NCBI RefSeq assembly: GCF_025399895.1
Contig: NZ_JAODUA010000013.1
Span: 62,001-126,000, forward strand
DNA from: Streptomyces sp. ASQP_92
GTDB lineage: Bacteria; Actinomycetota; Actinomycetes; Streptomycetales; Streptomycetaceae
Length of the DNA stretch: 64,000 nucleotides
Direction of reading: 5' to 3'
Below, one piece after another: positions 31,993-43,137 of this stretch (position 1 is the first letter of the stretch; the number at the start of each line of letters is the position of its first letter). The notes beneath the pieces are model-generated. The model was not told where the DNA came from. It made no database searches and worked only from the letters and a program-made list of their open reading frames with translations. A program made the position numbers and the translations under genes.

Positions 31993-33222
31993 GTGAGCAG
32001 CGACCCGTGGGGCCGCGTCGACGAGACGGGCACCGTGTATGTGCGTACAGCCGAGGGCGAAGCGGTCGTCGGATCGTGGCAGGCGGGCTCTCCCGAGGAG
32101 GCCCTGGCCTACTTCGAGCGCAAGTACGAGGGCCTGGTTGTCGAGATCGGCCTCCTCGAACGACGGGTGAGGACCACCGACCTGTCGGCGAAGGACGCGC
32201 AGGCCGCGATCGACCATCTGCGGGCGCAGGTGGACGAGCATCACGCGGTCGGTGACCTCGACGCGTTGCGGGGGCGCCTCGACAAGCTGGTCGCGACCGT
32301 CGAGTCGCGCCGCGAGGAGCGCAAGGTCCAGAAGGCCAAGCAGACCGACGAGGCCAAGCACGCCAAGGAGGCGCTGGTCGCCGAGGCCGAGGAGCTGGCG
32401 CAGAGCGAGCAGTGGCGCTCGGCGGGCGAGCGGCTGCGTGCCCTGGTGGACACCTGGAAGGGCCTGCCGCGTCTGGACCGCAAGTCCGACGACGAGCTGT
32501 GGCACCGCTTCTCGCACGCCCGCTCGGCGTTCTCCAAGCGCCGCAAGGCGCACTTCGCCTCCCTGGACGCGCAGCGCGAGGACGCCCGCAAGGTCAAGGA
32601 GAAGCTGGTCGTCGAGGCCGAGGCCCTGTCCGGGTCCACGGACTGGGGCACGACGGCGGCGCGCTACCGCGACCTCATGGCCGAGTGGAAGGCGGCGGGC
32701 CGCGCCCAGCGCGAGGCCGAGGACGAGCTGTGGAACCGCTTCCGCGGCGCCCAGGACGTCTTCTTCGCGGCGCGCAGCGAGGTGTTCGCCGAGCGCGACG
32801 CCGAGCAGACCGAGAACCTGAAGCTCAAGGAGGAACTGGCCGTCGAGGCCGAGAAGATCCTCCCGGTGACCGACCTGAAGGCGGCCCGCGCCGCGTTCCG
32901 GGCGATCAACGAGCGCTGGGAGGCCATCGGTCACGTACCGCGGGACGCACGCCCCAAGGTCGAGGGCCGGATGCACACCGTGGAGCGGGCGATCCAGGAG
33001 GCCGAGGAGGCCGAGTGGCGCCGCACGAACCCGGAGGCGCGGGCGCGTGCCGCGGGCCTCACCGGACAGCTCCAGGACGCGGTCGACAAGCTGCACAAGC
33101 AGATCGACGCGGCCCGCGCGGCCGGTAACGACGCCAGGGCGGACAAGCTCGGCCGCGAGCTGGAGGGCCGCCAGGCCCTGCTCGACCAGGCGCTGAAGGG
33201 CCTTCAGGAGTTCGGCGGCTGA
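31993..33222 (+). CDS. DUF349-repeat protein
   Basis: 409 residues, almost entirely helical and highly charged. It contains repeated DUF349 units, seen in the recurring pattern of a W-K-x2 helix then DDELWHRF or EDELWNRFRGAQDVFFAAR. The C-terminus forms a coiled coil (VDKLHKQIDAARAAG). No catalytic motif is visible. DUF349 proteins are widespread and poorly understood. The GTG at 31993 has GGAGGAGG just upstream. The stop abuts the stop of the convergent caspase gene with no spacing. Confidence 0.82.
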   Translation: MSSDPWGRVDETGTVYVRTAEGEAVVGSWQAGSPEEALAYFERKYEGLVVEIGLLERRVRTTDLSAKDAQAAIDHLRAQVDEHHAVGDLDALRGRLDKLVATVESRREERKVQKAKQTDEAKHAKEALVAEAEELAQSEQWRSAGERLRALVDTWKGLPRLDRKSDDELWHRFSHARSAFSKRRKAHFASLDAQREDARKVKEKLVVEAEALSGSTDWGTTAARYRDLMAEWKAAGRAQREAEDELWNRFRGAQDVFFAARSEVFAERDAEQTENLKLKEELAVEAEKILPVTDLKAARAAFRAINERWEAIGHVPRDARPKVEGRMHTVERAIQEAEEAEWRRTNPEARARAAGLTGQLQDAVDKLHKQIDAARAAGNDARADKLGRELEGRQALLDQALKGLQEFGG

Positions 33223-34419
33223 TCACGCACCGCCCAGTAGGCCCCCGGAGCCGTCTGGTTCCGGGGGCTTTCGCGGCTGGGCCGCCGGGCCGGAGGCGCG
33301 CTCCAGCATGTCCAGGGCGTGCAGCAGCACCTCGCAGGCCTGGCTGTGGTTGCCGGCGGACTGCAGGAGGGCCGCGAGGCGGCGGCAGACGGTGACGGCC
33401 TCGGGGCCGAACCGCTTGCGCGTGATGTGGAAGGCCTGTTCCAGGATGTCGATCGCCTGGGTGTCCTGGCCCGACTCGGTGAGCAGGTCGGCCAGTTCCA
33501 GGTGGACGACGACGGCGTCGCCCGTCGCGCCGGGCACCTTGCTCTGCAGGATCATCCGCAGGATCGGCAGCGCGTCGCGACTGCGGCCCACCGATCGGAG
33601 CAGGCGCGAGAGTTGGAGCCCGGCGGAGATCATCGCCCCTTCGACCTCGGCATCGATGACCGGGCCCGCGGGCGTGCCGCCCGAGGCCCTCGCACGGTTG
33701 CGTACCAGCGGCAGCCGGCCCACGTCGTTCTCCTGGCTGCGCTGTGGGCGCGGGCGGTTCTTGGAGCCGAGCCGGGCGTCCACGGCCCGGTACAGGGTCT
33801 CCAGGTCGAGGGTGTCGGGCGCGTCGGGCAGGCCCCGGCGCAGCACGTCGAGCAGCTCCCCGGTGAAGGCGGTGTGCCGCTCGCCGTCCGGCGCGAGGGC
33901 CACATGGTCCTTCGGGGACGCGGTCAGGACGTACACGCCCTGCATCCCGGCCTGTGCGGCGAGGGCGCCCGGGCCACCGAGGGTGCGGGCGGCCCGGCCG
34001 CTGAAGCAGCAGTCGAGCACGACGATCTTGCGCTGCGCGGGCGAGGCGAGGATGGCGCTGCGCAGGTGCCGGTACTCGACCGCGGTGTAGCCGGCGCCCT
34101 CCCTCGATCCGGTGAGGGCGACGTAGAGGTCGGCCGACTCCGAGTCGCGCAGGCCGTGCCCGCAGTAGTACACGAACAGGGTGTCCCGGGCGCGCTCGCC
34201 GGCCGCGTACACCGGGTCGAGGAACTCCGCCGGCGTCCCCGGGTCGGCGACCGTGAACGTGTGCGCCTGGGGCAGCCCCCAGATCGTGGCGTCCTGGAGG
34301 ACGGTGGCGAGATCGGCGAGGTTCGAGCGCACCGCGGGGAGCTGCGCCAGGTGCAGATAGTCGGCCGTGCCGATCAGGACGGCGGCCGACGCCGAGGGGT
34401 CAGGCAGTTCCGCCGTCAC
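33223..34419 (-). CDS. Caspase-like (peptidase C14) protease with TPR-like C-terminus
   Basis: 398 residues. A caspase-fold domain occupies about residues 10-210: catalytic His88 in VYYCGHGLRD and catalytic Cys138 in VVLDCCFSGRA (DxCxSG). Residues about 255-380 are helical and TPR-like (LSRLLRSVGRSRDALPILRM, DILEQAFHITRKRFGPEA). The GTG at 34419 lies 20 bp inside the EACC1 gene, so translation is coupled. In bacterial conflict systems such caspases are death effectors or activators of other effectors. It is probably switched on by its EACC1 and kinase partners; that link is inferred. Confidence 0.88.
   Translation of the reverse strand: MTAELPDPSASAAVLIGTADYLHLAQLPAVRSNLADLATVLQDATIWGLPQAHTFTVADPGTPAEFLDPVYAAGERARDTLFVYYCGHGLRDSESADLYVALTGSREGAGYTAVEYRHLRSAILASPAQRKIVVLDCCFSGRAARTLGGPGALAAQAGMQGVYVLTASPKDHVALAPDGERHTAFTGELLDVLRRGLPDAPDTLDLETLYRAVDARLGSKNRPRPQRSQENDVGRLPLVRNRARASGGTPAGPVIDAEVEGAMISAGLQLSRLLRSVGRSRDALPILRMILQSKVPGATGDAVVVHLELADLLTESGQDTQAIDILEQAFHITRKRFGPEAVTVCRRLAALLQSAGNHSQACEVLLHALDMLERASGPAAQPRKPPEPDGSGGLLGGA
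33241..33268 (+). terminator. Terminator of the DUF349 gene inside the caspase reading frame
   Basis: GCCCCCGGA (33241-33249) pairs with TCCGGGGGC (33260-33268), followed by TTTC. It starts 19 bp after the DUF349 stop and lies within the last codons of the convergent caspase gene. Confidence 0.72.
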
Positions 34420-34777
34420 CGGCCCGCTCCTCCTCCGCCAGGAGGGCGGTGACGCCCCGGAGCACGGCCGGGTCCGCCCCGTGGACCTCGATCTCGACGC
34501 CGCCTCGACGCAGGACCACCCCCGTCGGCGCCCGGCGGGCGGCCCTCCACTGGTGGATGGAGAGCGCGAACTGGGCGGCCGCGAGCCCGTTGCCCACCGT
34601 CAGCGAGATGACGTCGAGCAGGGCGCCCATGTGCTCGGGGTCCGCCGGCGCCGAACTGCCGAGCATGCCGTGGACTCGGGGGCCGATCTCGTCGTCCGCC
34701 TTGAGCCACCGCAGCAGCGAACGCAGTTCGGCCTCGGTGTCGGCGACGCCGTGCACCCGGATCTCGATCATCGGCAC
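34400..34777 (-). CDS. EACC1 (effector-associated constant component 1) protein
   Basis: 125 residues. The layout is an N-terminal strand (MIEIRVHGV), LRSLLRWLKADDEIGPRV, then HMGALLDVISLTVGNGLAAAQFALSIHQWRAARR and a final strand-rich part (GVVLRRGGVEIEVHGADPAV). This matches my recollection of EACC1, a small protein placed next to effectors in NTP-dependent conflict systems. GTG 34777 is chosen because AGGA lies about 8 nt upstream; an ATG at 34771 is too far from it. It sits between the kinase gene and the caspase gene. Confidence 0.78.
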   Translation of the reverse strand: MPMIEIRVHGVADTEAELRSLLRWLKADDEIGPRVHGMLGSSAPADPEHMGALLDVISLTVGNGLAAAQFALSIHQWRAARRAPTGVVLRRGGVEIEVHGADPAVLRGVTALLAEEERAGDGGTA

Positions 34778-34856
34778 CGAACGTTCCTTTCCTTCCCCCG
34801 TACGCCGCCGGGGTGGTTGACGTGTGTCGTAGCGCGGGGAGGTCGTCCGGGACGGG

Positions 34857-36152
34857 TCACTCGAGCAGGGTGCCCTCCGCCGCCGACACCTCGGCGAACT
34901 TGGCCACGGCGTGATCCCCCGCGCCGAGCCGGGCCAGGCACACGCCCTGCCAGTAGACGCAGGTCAGCGTCGTGGGGTGGACCGGCCCGAGCGAGGCGCG
35001 GCAGGCGTCGGCCAGCCTGCTCAGCAGGCCCACGGCCTCCTCCAGGGAGCCGCGCAGCACCATGCCGACGGCTTCCCGCTGCCGGGCCTCGGCCACGGCC
35101 GGGGTCATCGCGTGCAGGATCTCGCTGCGGGTGGCCTCGCTCAGCGCGAGGGCCGAAGTCCCGTGCGGGACACGGGCGTCGAGGTCGGCCATCTCCGCGA
35201 CCCGCGCGGTGGCCGTGGCATCCCGGCCCGCTACGGCGGGCGGGGACCCGGGGCCGCCGACGACCGCCGCCGGGGCCGGCCCGAAGTCGCGTACCGCCCG
35301 GGCGCGCAGGTCCTCGGTGACCGTCTCGGCGATCAGCTCGGCCGCGTTCGGGGGGCAGCGCAGCCGCTCCAGCGTGCCGGCCGCCGTGGGGCGCGCGGTG
35401 GGTTCCTTCGCCATCAGGTCCCGCACCAGGTCGGCGAGGTCGTCCGGGGTGTGCGGCCGGCCGCGCAGCCGGGGGGCCTCCTCCTGGACGATCTTGAAGA
35501 TGACCTCCACCATCGAGCCGCCGCTGAAGGGCTGCTCCCCGGCGAGCATCTCGAAGACGCAGACGCCCAGGGCGTAGAGATCGGTGTACGGGCCGGGGGC
35601 TTCCCCGCGCACCACCTCGGGCGCCATGTAGGAGGGCGTGCCGACCACGACGCCGGTCGCGGTCTGGTGGGTGGCGTCCAGGAGGTGGGCGATCCCGAAG
35701 TCCTGGAGGACGACCCGGCCGGCCCGGGTGAGGTGGACGTTTCCGGGCTTGACGTCCCGGTGCAGGATGCCGGCCTCGTGGACGGCGGCGAGCCCCGAGC
35801 ACATGCCGGCGGCCACGGCCCGTACGAGCGCGTGCGGCAGGCGGGACCTGCGGCCGAGCAGGCTGCGCAGGTCGACGCCCTCCAGGAGCTCCATGACCAG
35901 GTAGGGCACGTCCCCGTGGAGTCCCACGTCGTGCACGACGACCGTGTTGGGGTGGGCGACGCGGGCGAGCGCCCGGGCCTCCCGGCCGAACCGCTCCCGC
36001 ATGTCGGAGCCCCCGAGGTCGGAGCGGATCATCTTGACCGCGACCCGGCGTTCCAGTTTGACGTCGAGTGCCTCGTACACCTCTCCCATGCCGCCCGACC
36101 CCAGGCGTCCAAGGAGCTGGTAGCGATCGGCGATCACGCTCTGTTCCGCCAT
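34857..36152 (-). CDS. Serine/threonine protein kinase with C-terminal TPR-like region
   Basis: 431 residues. A complete Hanks-type kinase: glycine loop GRLGSGGMGEVY, Lys40 in VAVK, catalytic HRDVKPGN with Asp133, DFG at 151-153 and APE at 177-179. A Pro/Ala-rich linker and a helical C-terminal part follow (EAVGLLSRLADACRASLG, YWQGVCLARLGAGDHAVAKF), resembling TPRs. No membrane helix or PASTA repeat is seen, so it is cytoplasmic, unlike PknB. It is the first gene of the kinase-EACC1-caspase operon, 79 bp before EACC1. Confidence 0.9.
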   Translation of the reverse strand: MAEQSVIADRYQLLGRLGSGGMGEVYEALDVKLERRVAVKMIRSDLGGSDMRERFGREARALARVAHPNTVVVHDVGLHGDVPYLVMELLEGVDLRSLLGRRSRLPHALVRAVAAGMCSGLAAVHEAGILHRDVKPGNVHLTRAGRVVLQDFGIAHLLDATHQTATGVVVGTPSYMAPEVVRGEAPGPYTDLYALGVCVFEMLAGEQPFSGGSMVEVIFKIVQEEAPRLRGRPHTPDDLADLVRDLMAKEPTARPTAAGTLERLRCPPNAAELIAETVTEDLRARAVRDFGPAPAAVVGGPGSPPAVAGRDATATARVAEMADLDARVPHGTSALALSEATRSEILHAMTPAVAEARQREAVGMVLRGSLEEAVGLLSRLADACRASLGPVHPTTLTCVYWQGVCLARLGAGDHAVAKFAEVSAAEGTLLE

Positions 36153-36253
36153 GGCACCCCCCCCGGCCCGTTTGACCCGATCATCGCCCTCAACTCGCCT
36201 TGCGGGCAAGCCACTTGGGCAATTGCGGGGCACCGGCCCAGGGGGTGGAACCG

Positions 36254-38749
<2,496 letters not shown>

Positions 38750-38760
38750 GAGCGCTCCTC

Positions 38761-38790
38761 TGGGGGTCCCCCGGACGGACTCTGGGGGAG
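38761..38790 (-). repeat. Palindromic element in the relA leader
   Basis: On the minus strand it begins CTCCCCCAGAGTCC and ends GGGGGACCCCCA, the same ends as the element at 28501-28535 with a different loop. Its right end adjoins the relA Shine-Dalgarno AGAGGAG, so in the mRNA a hairpin would stand directly at the ribosome-binding site. Confidence 0.65.
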
Positions 38791-38825
38791 GGTCCCGGGT
38801 CCCCCGGTCAGGCCCGGAAGTACCC

Positions 38826-38831
38826 ATGATA
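38826..38831 (-). promoter_or_regulatory. Candidate -10 element for relA
   Basis: TATCAT on the minus strand fits a Streptomyces -10 hexamer. A start near 38818 would give a leader of about 70 nt that includes the palindrome at 38761-38790. No convincing -35 is seen. Confidence 0.35.
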
Positions 38832-38946
38832 TCGAGCCGGGCGCCCCGCCTCTCCCCCGGCCGGTGTGACGGCTGTGCCCGGAGAAACGCCGACGGCGGG
38901 CACCGGATTCCTCCGGGCCCGCCTCGACGGTGGTGCGACCGCTCGT

Positions 38947-39498
38947 TCAGATGGTGATCAGGGCGTCCAGCGGGGCGCCCCGCAGGGCCGGCTCCAGGCG
39001 CTCCCGGCCGCCCAGGAAGCCGAGCTCCATCAGGACGGCCACTCCGGCGACCTCGGCCCCGGCCCGGCGGATCAGTTCGAGGCAGGCCCCGGCGGTGCCG
39101 CCGGTGGCCAGCACGTCGTCGATGACCAGGACGCGGTCGCCCGCGCCGAGGTCCTCGGCGTGCACCTCGATCTCCGCGGTGCCGTACTCCAGCTCGTACG
39201 CCTGCTTCAGCGTGGCTCCGGGGAGCTTGCCCGCCTTGCGTACGGGGATGAAGCCGATCCCGGCGCGCACCGACACGGGGGCGGCGAGGATGAAGCCCCG
39301 CGCCTCCAGGCCGACGATCTTCGTCGCGCCGTGCTGGACGCACAGCGCGGCCAGCGCGTCGGTGAGGGCCGTGAACGCCTCCGGGTCCGCGAGCAGCGGG
39401 GTGATGTCCTTGAACATCACGCCGGGCTTCGGATAGTCCGGCACGTCACGGATGCGGCTGAGCAGCAGCCCCGCGGTCTCGGTGGAGACGCTGGTCAT
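38947..39498 (-). CDS. apt: Adenine phosphoribosyltransferase
   Basis: 183 residues. The PRPP-binding motif VLVIDDVLATGGTAG lies near residues 124-138 and DYPKPGVMFKDITPLL near the start is the family signature. It salvages adenine to AMP. ATG 39498 overlaps the secF stop (ATGA). The gene order secD-secF-apt-relA is the usual actinobacterial arrangement. Confidence 0.95.
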   Translation of the reverse strand: MTSVSTETAGLLLSRIRDVPDYPKPGVMFKDITPLLADPEAFTALTDALAALCVQHGATKIVGLEARGFILAAPVSVRAGIGFIPVRKAGKLPGATLKQAYELEYGTAEIEVHAEDLGAGDRVLVIDDVLATGGTAGACLELIRRAGAEVAGVAVLMELGFLGGRERLEPALRGAPLDALITI

Positions 39499-40592
39499 CG
39501 ACGCTTCCCCCGGTTGTTGCGGCTCGGCTGGCGGCGCTGGCCGACGACCGCGCCGGCGGTCCCCAGGTCGTCGTCCTCGTCGAGCGGGGCGGCGTCCTGC
39601 GACTCCTCGGACTCGCCCTTGGCGGCGGCCGCCGCGCGCTTGGCGAGCACCCGCTTCTTGAGGGCCTTCATCTCCGGCATGGTCTCCTTCAGGTCGGCGA
39701 CCAGCGGAGTGGCGATGAAGATCGAGGAGTACGCGCCGGCCGCGAGGCCGACGAACAGCGAGAGGGAGATGTCGTTCAGCATGCCGGCGCCGAGGACGCC
39801 GCCACCGATGAACAGCAGGCCCGCGACCGGCAGCAGCGCCACGACGGTGGTGTTGATGGAGCGGACCAGGGTGCCGTTGAGGCTCTTGTTCGCCATCTCG
39901 CTGTAGGTGACGCGGGTCTGCTTGGTGATCCCCTTCTGGCCCTCCTTGAGTCCGTCGAAGACGACGACGGTGTCGTAGAGGGAGTAACCGAGGATGGTGA
40001 GCAGACCGATCACGGTGCCCGGGGTGACCTCGAAGCCGACCAGGGCGTAGACGCCGACCGTGATCGTGAGGTCGTGGATCAGGGCGACCAGGGCCGCGAG
40101 TGCCATCCGCCACTCGAAGGCGATGGCCAGGTAGATCACCACGAGGATCATGAAGACGATCAGACCCGTCCAGGCCTTCGTGGCGATCGTCTCGCCCCAA
40201 CTCGGGCCCACCAGATCGGCGTTGATGGTGTTCGCGTCGACCTTGAGGTCCTTGGCGAGCTCCGTCTTGATCTGGTCGGACTTGGCGGTGTCGATGCCGC
40301 CGATGGTGATGCGGATCGAGCCGTCGCCGAGCTTCTGGGCGATCGCGTCGTGACCGGAGGCCGTCTGGGCCGCGTGCTCCGCCTGCGAGGCGGACATCGA
40401 GGTCTTCGGGGTGGTGAAGACCGCGCCGCCCTCGAACTCGATGCCCATCGTCAGGCCCCGCACCGCCAGGCCCACGATGGCCGTGATGGTGATCAGGATC
40501 GAGATGCCGTACCAGATCTTCCGCTTGCCGACGAAGTCGTAACCGACCTCACCGCGGTACAGCCTGGCGCCGAGAGTGCCGAGCTTCGACAT
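39495..40592 (-). CDS. secF: Protein translocase subunit SecF
   Basis: 365 residues with six membrane helices and the large first periplasmic loop. Typical sequences are VRGLTMGIEFEGGAVF (the G-G-x4 region) and the helix 4-6 block ending in ATPLVADLKE. A charged C-terminal tail (EESQDAAPLDEDDDLG) follows. With SecD it uses the proton motive force to complete export. The start lies 1 bp after the secD stop. Confidence 0.95.
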   Translation of the reverse strand: MSKLGTLGARLYRGEVGYDFVGKRKIWYGISILITITAIVGLAVRGLTMGIEFEGGAVFTTPKTSMSASQAEHAAQTASGHDAIAQKLGDGSIRITIGGIDTAKSDQIKTELAKDLKVDANTINADLVGPSWGETIATKAWTGLIVFMILVVIYLAIAFEWRMALAALVALIHDLTITVGVYALVGFEVTPGTVIGLLTILGYSLYDTVVVFDGLKEGQKGITKQTRVTYSEMANKSLNGTLVRSINTTVVALLPVAGLLFIGGGVLGAGMLNDISLSLFVGLAAGAYSSIFIATPLVADLKETMPEMKALKKRVLAKRAAAAAKGESEESQDAAPLDEDDDLGTAGAVVGQRRQPSRNNRGKRR

Positions 40593-40593
40593 C

Positions 40594-42357
40594 TCACGCC
40601 TCCTTCGGGTTGTCGACGGGGGCGGAGGTGGTGCGGCGGGCGCGGCGCAGCGGGGGCTTGGCGCCGAGCCGCTTGGGGTCGAGCCCGGACCAGGGGTGGC
40701 CGCTCGCGAAGAACTTGCGGCGGGCCAGGAGCGTCATCACCGGCTTGGTGAAGAGGAAGACGACGACGACGTCGAGCAGGGTGGTCAGACCCAGGGTGAA
40801 CGCGAAGCCCTGGACCTTGCCGACCGTCACGATGAACAGCACCGCGGCGGCCAGGAACGACACGAAGTCGGAGACCAGGATGGTGCGCCGGGCGCGCGGC
40901 CAGGCACGCTCCACGGCGGGACGCAGGGTGCGGCCCTCGCGGATCTCGTCACGGATGCGCTCGAAGTACACGATGAACGAGTCCGCAGTGATGCCGATGG
41001 CGACGATGGCGCCGCAGACCGCGGGCAGGTTCAGCGCGAAGCTGATGGTGGAGCCCAGCAGCGTCATGATCGTGTACGTCAGGATCGCCGAAACGACGAG
41101 GCTGAGGATGGCGATCGTGGCGAGGCCGCGGTAGTAGGCCACCAGGTAGATGACGACCAGCGCGAGGCCGATGGCACCCGCGATCAGACCGGCGTGCAGC
41201 TGGTCGGCGCCGAGGGCCGCGGTCACGGTGGAGACGCTCTGCTCCGTGAAGGAGAGCGGCAGCGCACCGTAGGACAGCACGTTGGCCAGGTCCTGGGCGG
41301 TGGACTGGGTGAAGTTGCCGGAGATCTCGGCGGAGCCGCTGAGCGTGGAGCTCACGGTGGGGGCCGAGACGACCTGGTTGTCCAGCGCGATTGCGAAGCG
41401 GTTGTTCGGGTACTGCTGCTGGGAGAGCTTGCCGGTGATCGCCGCGAACTTCTTCGAGCCGCCGCCCGTGAAGTCCATCTGAACGATCCACTGACCGTTC
41501 TGCTGGTTGATCACGGCCTGCGCCTTGGCGACGTCGGTGCCGTCGACCTCGGCCGGGCCCAGGATGTACTTCTCCTGGCCGTCCTTGTCGCACGCCACGG
41601 TCGGCTCCGAGGACTTGGCGCCCTCGCCGGCCTTGGAGCGGGCTTCCTTGGTGGTGCAGTCGAGCGAGGCGAACTGGGCCTGGAGCTTGGCCGCGGCCGC
41701 CGAGTCACCGGCACCGGTCGGGTTCGGCGCGGGGGTGGGCGGCTTGCTCGCGCCGGGCGTGGGCGTACCGGAGGCCTTGAGCGCGTCCGTGAGGGCGCGG
41801 CCCTGGGGCGTGCCGGTGGCGCTCGGCTTGCCCGTGGCGCTCGGCGTGGCCTTGCCCGTGGGGCTGGGGGTCGTCTTGCCGGAGGGAGTGGGCGTGGCCT
41901 TGCCGGAGGGGCTCGGAGTACCGCTCGGGGTGGGCGGGGCCGCGGCCGGCTGGGCGGTCAGGACCGGCCGGAAGTACAGCTTGGCGGTCTGGCCGACCTG
42001 CTGGCGGGCCTGCTCCGAGTCCGTACCCTTGGGGATGTTGACAATGATGTTGTCGCTGCCCTGGGTCTGGACCTCGGCCTCGGTGACGCCAAGACCATTG
42101 ACACGGCGGTTCATGATCTCGACCGCGGTGTCCATGTTCTTCTTGTTGATCGCCGACTTCTGGCCGGGCTCCGGCTTGGCCTTGAGCGTGATGCTCGTGC
42201 CGCCGGCGAGGTCGATGCCCAGCCTCGGTGTGGTGGTGTGGGAAATGAACATCCCACCGGTGAGCGCGACCATGGCGATGAGGATGAAGGCCAGGGCGCG
42301 GCCCGGCTTGCTCTGACCCCCCGCCGCCGGCCTTCGGCCCTTGTTCGGTGCTGCCAC
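40594..42357 (-). CDS. secD: Protein translocase subunit SecD with a Pro/Ser/Thr/Gly/Lys-rich insert
   Basis: 587 residues. N-terminal helix (ALAFILIAMVALTGGMFI), the LGIDLAGGTSITL signature, a long extracytoplasmic domain, and a C-terminal five-helix bundle with ADSFIVYFERIRDEIREGR. Residues about 137-217 are a low-complexity insert with repeated PSGK/PTGK-type steps, absent from E. coli SecD. GTG 42357 is preceded by GGGAG. Forms SecDF with the next gene. Confidence 0.94.
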   Translation of the reverse strand: MAAPNKGRRPAAGGQSKPGRALAFILIAMVALTGGMFISHTTTPRLGIDLAGGTSITLKAKPEPGQKSAINKKNMDTAVEIMNRRVNGLGVTEAEVQTQGSDNIIVNIPKGTDSEQARQQVGQTAKLYFRPVLTAQPAAAPPTPSGTPSPSGKATPTPSGKTTPSPTGKATPSATGKPSATGTPQGRALTDALKASGTPTPGASKPPTPAPNPTGAGDSAAAAKLQAQFASLDCTTKEARSKAGEGAKSSEPTVACDKDGQEKYILGPAEVDGTDVAKAQAVINQQNGQWIVQMDFTGGGSKKFAAITGKLSQQQYPNNRFAIALDNQVVSAPTVSSTLSGSAEISGNFTQSTAQDLANVLSYGALPLSFTEQSVSTVTAALGADQLHAGLIAGAIGLALVVIYLVAYYRGLATIAILSLVVSAILTYTIMTLLGSTISFALNLPAVCGAIVAIGITADSFIVYFERIRDEIREGRTLRPAVERAWPRARRTILVSDFVSFLAAAVLFIVTVGKVQGFAFTLGLTTLLDVVVVFLFTKPVMTLLARRKFFASGHPWSGLDPKRLGAKPPLRRARRTTSAPVDNPKEA

Positions 42358-42499
42358 CTTGTCGTTTCTCCCTGTCCAACCGCCCTGCGCCGGGTGTGCG
42401 CGTGGGCGGCCACGAAGTGTTGTGGGGACGTCCCCCGTGGAAGTGGGCGCGCTCCGGGGACCGTCCGCGCCGGTCGGGCGCCGCGGTCCCGGTGCGTGA

Positions 42500-42973
42500 C
42501 TACTTCGTGTCGGCCCCGCCGTCGGCCTTGCCGTCCTTGCCGTCCTTGGGCGCGGCGGCGTCCTCCGCCTCGTCCTTCTTGCCCAGGTCGATCTTGGCGT
42601 CCTCGGCGACCGCGGCGTCGGCCTCGGCGGCCTCGGTGCTCTCCGTCAGCGAGGAGGCGTCGTCCGGCACCGCCGGGAGCTCCTCCTCGGTGTCACCGTG
42701 GACGATGCGGTTGTACTCCTCGTCGCTCAGGACCGCGCCGATCGCGTTCTTGGCGTAGACGGCGTGGACGCCGGGCGCCACCTCCAGGAGGACCGTCTCG
42801 TCGCCGATCTCCTTGACGGTGGCGTACATGCCCCCGATGGTGCGGACGCCGGTGCCGGGCTGCATCTCGTTGCGCATGGCGGCGGCCGCCTGCTGCTTCT
42901 TCTTGGCGGACCGGGTCATCAGGAACATGGCCCCGATAAGCACAATGAAGGGGAGGAGAGTGATAGGGCTCAC
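42500..42973 (-). CDS. yajC: Preprotein translocase subunit YajC
   Basis: 157 residues. One membrane helix (ITLLPFIVLIGAMFLMTR) is followed by SAKKKQQ, the conserved YajC core (PGTGVRTIGGMYATVKEIGD), and an acidic Ala/Asp/Lys-rich tail longer than in E. coli. GTG 42973 is set by AGGAAG about 10 nt upstream. It is first in the yajC-secD-secF-apt-relA unit; 142 bp separate it from secD. Confidence 0.9.
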   Translation of the reverse strand: MSPITLLPFIVLIGAMFLMTRSAKKKQQAAAAMRNEMQPGTGVRTIGGMYATVKEIGDETVLLEVAPGVHAVYAKNAIGAVLSDEEYNRIVHGDTEEELPAVPDDASSLTESTEAAEADAAVAEDAKIDLGKKDEAEDAAAPKDGKDGKADGGADTK

Positions 42974-43137
42974 GGGACGGAACTTCCTTCGCATGACCAC
43001 GCCAGGGGCGCGGCCTGATCTGGGGGTGGGTACGCCGGCCTGGAAGGGCGGCATCGGCGGAGTCTAAGCGAGTCCGCACAGATGGAACAACGCCCAGCAT
43101 CCCACCGGGGTTCCTCGCCGTGCGACCCTCCGCGCCG

